Below are positions 5,134-9,501 of a DNA stretch of 9,501 nucleotides, one piece after another. The first letter of the stretch is position 1; every line of letters begins with the position of its first letter. The position numbers and the translations under genes are program-made. The DNA comes from CAZZEX01 sp964653285 (GTDB lineage: Bacteria > Chloroflexota > Anaerolineae > B4-G1): assembly GCA_964653285.1 (NCBI GenBank), contig CAZZEX010000143.1, positions 1 through 9,501 of the forward strand, written 5' to 3'. The notes below the pieces were generated by a model that searched no databases, was not told the origin of the DNA, and saw only the letters and a list, made by a program, of their open reading frames with translations.

Positions 5134-5910
5134 ATGCAGGAACCATCTGACGAACCCGCCTTGTACGACCTGACGCGTCAACGGCTGCGGGAGGCCCTGG
5201 CCGGCCAGTTGCCGGGCGACGTTGACCTGGAAGGCACTCTCACGGCCTATGCTTACTGGGTGTGCACGACTGTCAGCAAGCAGGGCGCGGACTGGCAGGT
5301 GACGCTGCGTGACTATGCCGACGTCGCGCTTCGCCGTGCTGCCGATGAGAGCGAGGCCGAGCGACGTGAGATGGCTTTGCTGCGCCGTGAACTGACACGG
5401 GCGCGCGGGCCGGTGCTGGACGTGGGCGCGGGCTGGGGTTGGCTGGCTCCACTTTACGACGAATTGGGCTTGCAGGCGGTTTACGCCGAGCCAGCGACGC
5501 TGGGGACGCGACTGATGCGGCGCGATGGCCTCAGCCGCATCGTGCGCTCCGTGGGAGAGGCGCTGCCGTTTGCCGACGGCACGTTCCCCACCACCGTCAT
5601 CGGCTGGGTGTTGCACCACGACTCGTCCGACCTCGACGCAGCCGGCATCGTCCGCCAGATGGCGCGCGTGATCGCCCCGGGCGGGATACTGCTCTCCGTC
5701 GAGCCGCTGGGGACGGAGTTCGACCAGGAGAAGTGGACGGGCCTGCTGACCAAGGCTGGCTTTGAGGTGAACGGCGTAGAGAGGTTTTTCGAGATGGAGA
5801 CCTCACGCGGCGAGACTGAACACCACGCGCTGGTCGTCGGCACGCGCCGGATTCGTAGTGGCGACTTCAGTCGCTCGCTGAAAACGCGGGAGGAAATCAA
5901 AAATGTGTGA
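5134..5910 (+). CDS. Class I SAM-dependent methyltransferase
   Basis: 258 aa. After an 85-residue helical N-terminal region comes the SAM-binding core: motif I VLDVGAGWGWLA (94-105), acidic end of beta2 AEP (118-120), GEALPFADGTFP (141-152) for the post-II region, and IAPGGILLSVEPLG (180-193) for motif III. This is a Methyltransf_11/25-type fold; the substrate cannot be told. The start lacks a clear SD and lies 13 nt after a strong hairpin, so a later start such as TTG 5161 is possible. The C-terminal tail RRIRSGDFSRSLKTREE is produced by an interspersed repeat (5854-5875), so the original end was probably earlier. Its stop overlaps the next ATG in ATGTGTGA, indicating translational coupling. 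Confidence 0.85.
   Translation: MQEPSDEPALYDLTRQRLREALAGQLPGDVDLEGTLTAYAYWVCTTVSKQGADWQVTLRDYADVALRRAADESEAERREMALLRRELTRARGPVLDVGAGWGWLAPLYDELGLQAVYAEPATLGTRLMRRDGLSRIVRSVGEALPFADGTFPTTVIGWVLHHDSSDLDAAGIVRQMARVIAPGGILLSVEPLGTEFDQEKWTGLLTKAGFEVNGVERFFEMETSRGETEHHALVVGTRRIRSGDFSRSLKTREEIKNV
5854..5875. repeat. Small palindrome at the 3' end of the methyltransferase gene
   Basis: CGTAGTGGCGACTTCAGTCGCT contains GCGACT-TC-AGTCGC. It encodes RSGDFSRS in frame just before the stop region. Confidence 0.65.
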
Positions 5911-6304
5911 AGAATGTGGTTGTGGGTCTGACACGGGCCTCATCTGCCCTGAGTGTGGCGGAAGAATGGTGCTTATCAACGGTCAGGCAACCTGCCTGTC
6001 CTGCGGGGCAATCCCTTCGCCGGATGCAGACCCGCCAGAGCATGAGGAGCACCATCATCACCACCATGCCGGGCATACGCACGAGGAGGCAGAGGCTGAG
6101 CCTGAGGATCTGACCAAACTGCGCATCCTGCTCCCGCACTGGATCGAGCACAACGAGGAGCACGCGGCCAGTTTCCAGCGCTGGGTGGCGCGGGCGCGGG
6201 CGCTGGGACAGGAGGAGACGGCGCGGCGGATAGAGAAAGCAGTGGAGCAGATGGCGGCCTGCAACCAGGCGCTCACTGCCGCACTGGAGGCGCTGGAGAG
6301 ATGA
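5903..6304 (+). CDS. Cys- and His-rich metal-binding protein with zinc-ribbon and C-terminal helical domain
   Basis: 133 aa. ATG 5903 follows GGGAGGA (5888-5894). The N-terminus MCEECGCG resembles the nickel-binding start of HypB-type proteins. CPEC (15-18) and CLSC (31-34) form a zinc-ribbon pair. HEEHHHHHHAGHTHEE (47-62) is a histidine cluster typical of nickel storage or delivery proteins. The C-terminal 65 residues, beginning LRILLPHWIEHNEEHAASF, form an alpha-helical domain with conserved-looking His79, His83 and His87 that I have seen in small archaeal and bacterial metal proteins (DUF8180-like, from memory). It overlaps the upstream methyltransferase by 8 bp and is followed at once by a second one. 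A nickel-handling role is inferred from motifs and from the nearby CooT and lar remnants; zinc is possible. Confidence 0.8.
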   Translation: MCEECGCGSDTGLICPECGGRMVLINGQATCLSCGAIPSPDADPPEHEEHHHHHHAGHTHEEAEAEPEDLTKLRILLPHWIEHNEEHAASFQRWVARARALGQEETARRIEKAVEQMAACNQALTAALEALER

Positions 6305-6305
6305 A

Positions 6306-6926
6306 TTGAATCACCGCTTCGACTGCGCTCAGCACAGGCAGCAGTTCTTCGACCGGGCGGCCGCTAACTGGGACGCGCTGGAGGTGGAGGAGACCCACGT
6401 CCGGCTGCGTGAGATCGTGGCCGGATTGGACATCGCGCCGGGGGCGGCGGTGTTGGACGTGGGATGCGGCACCGGGGTGCTCCTGCCGTTGCTGCACGAG
6501 AGCATGAGCGGAGACGGCCACGTCGTAGCCCTCGACCTATCTGGAGAGATGCTCAAGCGAGCGTTGGGTAAGGGACAGCCAGCCGTCTACGTGCAGGGGG
6601 ATGCCCAGAGCCTGCCTCTGCCGGAGGGGGTTTTCGACTGGGTCTTTTGCAGCGCCGTCTTCCCCCACTTCCCCGACAAACTCCGCGCCCTGGCCGAAAT
6701 AAGCCGAGTGCTGCGAAAGGGAGGGCGGCTGGTCATCTGCCACACCGCCAGCCGCCAGGCGATCAACGAGTTCCACCGCTCCACAGGTGGCATCGTCGCC
6801 CACGACACCATCCCCGACGAGGGGGAGATGCTGTGCCTCCTGCGGGAGGCTGGGCTGGACAGGGTCGTATTGCGGGACGAGCCTGACCGCTACCTGGTGC
6901 TGGCCTGCCGGGATGGTCGGCTATGA
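6306..6926 (+). CDS. Class I SAM-dependent methyltransferase (UbiE-like)
   Basis: 206 aa. Motif I VLDVGCGTG (49-57), Asp77 closing beta2 (VVALDLSGEML), QGDAQSLPLPEGVFDWVF (97-114), and LRKGGRLVICHTASR (136-150) place it in Methyltransf_11/25; the substrate is unknown. The only reasonable start in frame is TTG 6306, with GGAG near 6294-6297. An ATG at 6301 overlaps the previous stop in the classic ATGA pattern but meets TGA after one codon. The first 12 residues (NHRFDCAQHRQQ) come from a short interspersed repeat, so insertion probably destroyed the original coupled start and a TTG took over. Its C-terminal tail REAGL...RDEPDRYLVLA recurs as an orphan fragment at 7787-7867. Confidence 0.85.
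   Translation: MNHRFDCAQHRQQFFDRAAANWDALEVEETHVRLREIVAGLDIAPGAAVLDVGCGTGVLLPLLHESMSGDGHVVALDLSGEMLKRALGKGQPAVYVQGDAQSLPLPEGVFDWVFCSAVFPHFPDKLRALAEISRVLRKGGRLVICHTASRQAINEFHRSTGGIVAHDTIPDEGEMLCLLREAGLDRVVLRDEPDRYLVLACRDGRL
6316..6340 (+). repeat. Short interspersed repeat at the methyltransferase N-terminus
   Basis: GCTTCGACTGCGCTCAGCAC followed by AGGCA. It is the same core as the copies inside the ligase gene (2152, 2362, 2821, 3022), here in opposite genome orientation but again translated (FDCAQHRQ). Confidence 0.8.
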
Positions 6927-7072
6927 TCGAGATATCCGCTCACCGTGGAGGATGAGAGCGTCTTCGGAGTGGAAAGGCCCCATTCCCTTGTTCCCCACGC
7001 GGGGCCGCACCATTAGTTACACCGTTGCGACGTCGCTGAGGCTGAAAGAGGGCCGGGAAGGGGCGGCAATTT
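6927..7072. other. Intergenic stretch upstream of the lar remnants
   Basis: 146 bp with no recognisable gene. GGCCCC (near 6977) and GGGGCC (near 7004) could pair as a weak hairpin. A plus-strand frame from 6787 crosses it but resembles nothing. I see no convincing promoter. Confidence 0.5.
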
Positions 7073-7228
7073 GTGGAGACTCGAAGGAGCAGACTGGAGA
7101 CCCTCCAGCACATCCTGGCTGGGATGGGAAGCGTGCTGGTCGCCTACTCGGTGGTTAACATTGACAGCGGCTTCGGGGCCGGGTATCTGGCCGGCCTGAT
7201 CAATCGCATGAGCGAGGGGGAAAGATGA
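7073..7228 (+). pseudogene. LarE N-terminus / LarB C-terminus chimeric remnant
   Basis: 51 aa from GTG 7073, preceded by GGGAAGGGG; a TGA at 7043-7045 closes the frame upstream. The first part, RLETLQHILAGMGSVLVAYS, is the start of LarE (ATP-dependent sacrificial sulfur transferase), which normally continues GGVDS to form the pyrophosphatase loop. Here it runs instead into VVNIDSGFGAGYLAGLINRM, which looks like the extreme C-terminus of LarB (carboxylase/hydrolase of nicotinate adenine dinucleotide; usual text VVNIDNGFGAG). About 1.5 kb covering most of larE and larB would have been lost if the ancestral order was larE-larB-larC (inference). The stop overlaps the larC ATG in ATGA, as for intact larB-larC pairs. 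No enzyme activity is expected. Confidence 0.7.
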
Positions 7229-7797
7229 AAATCGCCTATTTCGATTGTTTTTCCGGCATCAGTGGCAACATGGTGCTGGGTGCCCTTCTGGATGCCGGGC
7301 TGGGGCTGGGTGCGCTGAAGGAGGCGCTGGCCGGGCTGAAGATCTCCGGCTACGAGATCGAGGCCAGGAAGGTGCTGAAGAGGTATATCGCCGGCACGCT
7401 CGTGGATGTGAAAACTCAGGAGGAGGGAGTGGAGAGGCACCTCGGAGACATCCTGGACATCATTGAGGGAAGCGCCCTGCCGGAGGACGTGAAGGAGAGG
7501 GCTGGGGCCATCTTCATCCGGCTGGCCGAGGCGGAGGCGAGGGTGCACGAGGTGAACGTTGAGGAAATCCACTTCCACGAGGTGGGCGGCCTGGATGCCA
7601 TCGTGGACATCGTCGGCTCGGTCGTGGGCCTGAAACTCATGGGCATCGAGGAGGTCTGTTCTTCCCCCTTGCACCTCGGCAGGGGCTTCGTGAAATGCGC
7701 CCATGGCCTCCTTCCCGTGCCCTCCCCAGCCACGATGGAATTGGTGCAGGGGGTGCCAACCTACGGCAGGGACATCGAGGCCGCGGTTGCTCCCTGA
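7225..7797 (+). pseudogene. larC: LarC, nickel pincer cofactor biosynthesis protein, truncated
   Basis: 190 aa from ATG 7225, with GAGGGGG (near 7213) as SD. LarC inserts nickel into the pincer cofactor of lactate racemase-type enzymes in a CTP-dependent reaction and is normally around 400 residues. The N-terminal half is well preserved: MKIAYFDCFSGISGNMVLGA (the family usually has GDM; here Asp is Asn15), EEIHFHEVGGLDAIVDIVGS, and the segment HGLLPVPSPATMELVQGVPT. The frame then ends AAVAP and stops, where intact proteins continue with a VTPTG-type segment into the C-terminal domain. Sequence after the break belongs to a methyltransferase tail, so a deletion or recombination removed the C-terminal half. 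Some two-gene LarC systems encode the N-terminal domain alone, but no LarC2 is in the window. Confidence 0.85.
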
Positions 7798-7867
7798 AGC
7801 GGGGCTGATGGAGGCCCAGGTGCGAGATGATCCCGACCGCTATCTGGTGCTGGCGCGTCGCAGGTGA
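7787..7867 (+). pseudogene. Orphan C-terminal tail of a methyltransferase
   Basis: Read from 7787 the frame gives LLPEAGL...VRDDPDRYLVLARRR and a stop at 7865-7867. It aligns with the tail of the methyltransferase at 6306-6926 (LLREAGL...LRDEPDRYLVLACR) but is clearly diverged, so it derives from a paralogue rather than a recent copy. It overlaps the last codons of the truncated larC, which marks the fusion junction at about 7780-7790. Confidence 0.75.
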
Positions 7868-7887
7868 GGCGTCTCCCGGACAGGCGC

Positions 7888-8670
7888 TCACAGAGCCAGA
7901 TTCCCCGTCTTGACCCACTCCCACAGGTCCGCCAGCGTCCCCTGTCCGAGCAGAACCCCCCTCTTATCCCCCCTACGAGGGGGGAGGTCGACCCCCCTCT
8001 TATCCCCCCTATGAGGAGGGAAGGAAGGTGGCGCGTCATCTGGCCCTGTGATCCAGTAGACGGGGATGCCGACGGAGGCGGCCGGGGCGATGTCGCGTTC
8101 CCAATCATCGCCCACCATCAGGCACTCGCCGGGCTGCCGGCCCAACCGTGCCAGGATCTCGCGGTAGTAGGCCGGGTGGGCCTTGGTGGCGTGCATGATT
8201 TCATAAGATGTCACCAGTGTGTAGCCGAACTTGGTCACGGGCACGCCGGCCCACTCCAGCCGCTGTTCGATGGGTGAGCGGGGGAACAGCGGGTTGGTCG
8301 CGATGACCACCTGCAGGCCGCGCCCGAAGGCCCACTCGACCAGCGGACGGGCTTCCGGCAGCGGTCGTGTGAGGGCTCGCAATTTGGGGAATGCCTCGGC
8401 GTAGAACCGCTCGAAGATCGGCTCCAGTGCTGTCCGCTCGTACCCCACCGCCGGGTAAAAGACTGCCGCAAACGTCTCCTCGTTGGTAGGACCATTGCCG
8501 TCGTTGGTCTCCATCGTCTGCGTGGCGCGCATCAACTCGGAGATCAGACGCTCGGGCGGGATCAGGTGGGCCACGTAGCGGGTGAGCGCCTGGAAGTAGG
8601 CCAGGACGAAGGTCTCCATCGGGTTGACCAGTAGTGTATCGTCCAGGTCGAAGAGGATGGCTTTGAGCAT
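7888..8670 (-). CDS. HAD superfamily hydrolase
   Basis: 260 aa. ATG 8670 is chosen because AAGGAG lies seven bases upstream and because MLKAILFDLDDTLL is the normal HAD start; the frame is open to 8844 but that part crosses palindromic repeats. Motif I is DLDDT (8-12), motif II Thr125 in VVIATNPLFPRS, motif III Lys153 in ATKAHP, motif IV GDDWERD (187-193). All catalytic residues of a phosphatase-type HAD are present, with a helical C1 cap between motifs I and II. The substrate is unknown; it could be a phosphoglycolate-phosphatase-like enzyme acting in the cytoplasm. Residues about 214-241 come from a repeated 36-bp palindromic element inserted between the last core strand and the final helix (GTLADLWEWV). 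Confidence 0.9.
   Translation of the reverse strand: MLKAILFDLDDTLLVNPMETFVLAYFQALTRYVAHLIPPERLISELMRATQTMETNDGNGPTNEETFAAVFYPAVGYERTALEPIFERFYAEAFPKLRALTRPLPEARPLVEWAFGRGLQVVIATNPLFPRSPIEQRLEWAGVPVTKFGYTLVTSYEIMHATKAHPAYYREILARLGRQPGECLMVGDDWERDIAPAASVGIPVYWITGPDDAPPSFPPHRGDKRGVDLPPRRGDKRGVLLGQGTLADLWEWVKTGNLAL
7955..8026 (-). repeat. 36-bp palindromic repeat, two copies, inside the HAD gene
   Basis: ACCCCCCTCTTATCCCCCCT occurs at 7955 and again at 7991, a 36-bp period (12 codons). CCCCCCT-ACG-AGGGGGG forms a hairpin in the first copy; the second is decayed. The minus strand reads PP-x-RGDKRGV twice in frame. Confidence 0.9.
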
Positions 8671-8697
8671 CGTGTTACTCCTTGGAACCAAATCTCT

Positions 8698-8747
8698 GTA
8701 GGGCGGTTTTGCTAACCGCCATAGGTCGGATAAGCAAATCCGACCTA
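8698..8747. repeat. Pair of small palindromes between the Cys-rich gene and the HAD gene
   Basis: GGCGGTT-TTGCT-AACCGCC (about 8702-8720) is followed by TAGGTCGGAT-AAGCAA-ATCCGACCTA (8722-8747, ten-base perfect arms). The second ends one base before the TAG stop of the upstream minus-strand gene (8748-8750). They look like REP-type interspersed repeats; without a U-tract they are weak terminator candidates. Confidence 0.8.
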
Positions 8748-9086
8748 CTATTTTACGGGCGCGTCGAGGATCGTCGCCGCCTGCGGGTGGCAGTGGCCGC
8801 AGCCGACGTAGGGATCGGCCACCTCGACCTGGTATGCGGTGCACACGGCGTAGACCTCGACGCGGCGCACGAGCCCCAGCCAGCGCCGCACCACCCGCGC
8901 CTCCAGCACCATGTTGGGACAGGCGTTGGCGCGCAGGATGTCAGGCACAGGGCAACGGGTGCACAGTTTGGGTTCCCAGGGCCCTGAGCGCGGGTTGCGC
9001 CCAATGAGGCGGCACTCCTGGGTGGAGCGGCCGCGATAGAAGTCTTCGTAATAGTAGGGACATTCGGTGCCGGCGGGAGTAAGCAT
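8748..9086 (-). CDS. Conserved Cys-rich hypothetical protein
   Basis: 112 aa from ATG 9086 (AGGA about 9 bases upstream). The N-terminus reads TECPYYYEDFYRGRSTQECR, then LCTRCPVPDILRANACPNM, and near the C-terminus PYVGCGHCHP. Eight cysteines (9, 25, 42, 45, 56, 82, 96, 99), including CxxC pairs at 42/45 and 96/99, suggest a zinc- or iron-sulfur-binding fold. There is no signal peptide or membrane segment. I recall similar proteins in Chloroflexota genomes but know no function. The gene lies between the UPF0182 gene and the HAD gene on the same strand, separated from both by palindromic repeats. Confidence 0.8.
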   Translation of the reverse strand: MLTPAGTECPYYYEDFYRGRSTQECRLIGRNPRSGPWEPKLCTRCPVPDILRANACPNMVLEARVVRRWLGLVRRVEVYAVCTAYQVEVADPYVGCGHCHPQAATILDAPVK

Positions 9087-9112
9087 GGTTCAGGTCCTAA
9101 AGTCTAGTAGTG

Positions 9113-9225
9113 TGGGGGCCCTCACCCATCCCCCGACCCCTTCCCTCTCCCAATCCTGGGAGAGGGAAAGGGAGTTCTCCCCCTTCTCCCAAGGTTGGGA
9201 GAAGGGGGCCGGGGGGATGAGGGCT
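9113..9225. repeat. Cruciform-type repeat of about 110 bp
   Basis: Outer arms GGGCCCTCACCCATCCCCC-like (from 9116) and GGGGGGATGAGGGC (to 9224) pair with each other. Inside are hairpin 1, TTCCCTCTCCCA/TGGGAGAGGGAA (about 9141-9168), and hairpin 2, 9179-9208, with perfect 14-base arms around GG. It fills the gap between the UPF0182 stop (9227) and the start of the 112-aa gene. It has the same style as the arrays at 1-234 and 721-1044 but here lies outside a gene. Confidence 0.85.
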
Positions 9226-9226
9226 C

Positions 9227-9501
9227 TCACTCTTCCGTCGCAGCCACCAGCGCCTCCAGGTCGCGTTCCAGCGCCTCCAGTTCTATGCCGTAGCAGGCCC
9301 AGTCCCCCCGTTGCAGACATTCCTGGGCCGCCTCGTAGTGTGCCTGGGCCGAGCGGGCCAGCGCGGCCACATCAGTCGGCAGCGGCTCGACCGGGGCCGT
9401 CACCGGTGCCTTGCTCAGCACCTGTGCCAACCCCGTCGCCAGGTCATCGGCCATCGCGACGCGGTTGCCGTGCGCCACCAGCACGCGCTTGAGTTCGGGC
9501 A
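9227..9501 (-). CDS. UPF0182 family membrane protein, C-terminal end only
   Basis: The frame enters from the right edge and stops at TGA 9229-9227. The visible 90 residues begin PELKRVLVAHGNRVAMADDL, the typical late segment of UPF0182 (COG1615) proteins, and end with a helical domain AHYEAAQECLQRGDWACYGI, also characteristic (the family's GDW-YG segment). Full UPF0182 proteins are large (about 900-1000 aa) with several N-terminal membrane segments and a large outer domain; the function is unknown. Downstream lies the cruciform repeat, then the 112-aa gene on the same strand. Confidence 0.85.
   Translation of the reverse strand, partial: PELKRVLVAHGNRVAMADDLATGLAQVLSKAPVTAPVEPLPTDVAALARSAQAHYEAAQECLQRGDWACYGIELEALERDLEALVAATEE

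Noticed and set aside
6787..7158. 123-aa plus-strand ORF spanning the gap before the lar remnants
   Set aside because: It overlaps the methyltransferase and the LarE-like frame out of phase and resembles no family.
8671..8844. N-terminal extension of the HAD protein
   Set aside because: It reads through palindromic repeats and the neighbouring gene; AAGGAG before ATG 8670 and the DLDDT start fix the true N-terminus.

Overview
The window comes from a GC-rich bacterium, most likely a member of the Chloroflexota (Anaerolineae/Caldilineae type) and probably a metagenome-derived genome. The basis is inference from gene content (an UPF0182 C-terminus, a 112-aa Cys-rich protein of a type I associate with that phylum, a CooT/DUF3842 pair, lar genes) and from a very high density of short G/C-rich palindromic repeats. 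No rRNA, tRNA, CRISPR or IS transposase gene was seen.

Left third (1-4027, minus strand): one open frame runs without a stop from an ATG at 3468 to position 1 and leaves the window, at least 1156 codons. It encodes an N-terminal membrane anchor, a clan GH-A-like glycosidase domain, a beta-sandwich, and a multi-spanning O-antigen ligase/polymerase (Wzy_C) domain. The gene carries at least five kinds of interspersed or tandem repeat, all in frame. Just upstream, overlapping by 8 bp, is a short chimeric ABC-transporter gene (permease N-terminus joined to the C-terminal half of an ATPase, no Walker A) behind a near-consensus sigma70 promoter.

Middle (4149-7867, plus strand): a divergent sigma70 promoter precedes DUF3842. 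A second promoter and a structured leader, ending in a terminator hairpin, precede a CooT-type nickel-binding protein. A strong hairpin follows, then an overlapping trio: class I methyltransferase, Cys/His-rich metal-binding protein, second methyltransferase. Next comes a badly eroded nickel-pincer-cofactor (lar) locus: a 51-aa ORF that looks like LarE N-terminus joined to LarB C-terminus, a LarC cut at 190 aa, and the orphan tail of another methyltransferase.

Right part (7888-9501, minus strand): a HAD-family hydrolase with an in-frame palindromic repeat near its C-terminus, paired small palindromes, a 112-aa Cys-rich protein, a 110-bp cruciform repeat, and the C-terminus of an UPF0182 membrane protein leaving the right edge.

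Themes: nickel handling (CooT, His-rich protein, lar remnants), cell-surface polysaccharide assembly (ligase fusion), repeated loss of gene middles that leaves chimeric ORFs, and repeats whose lengths are multiples of three inside genes.
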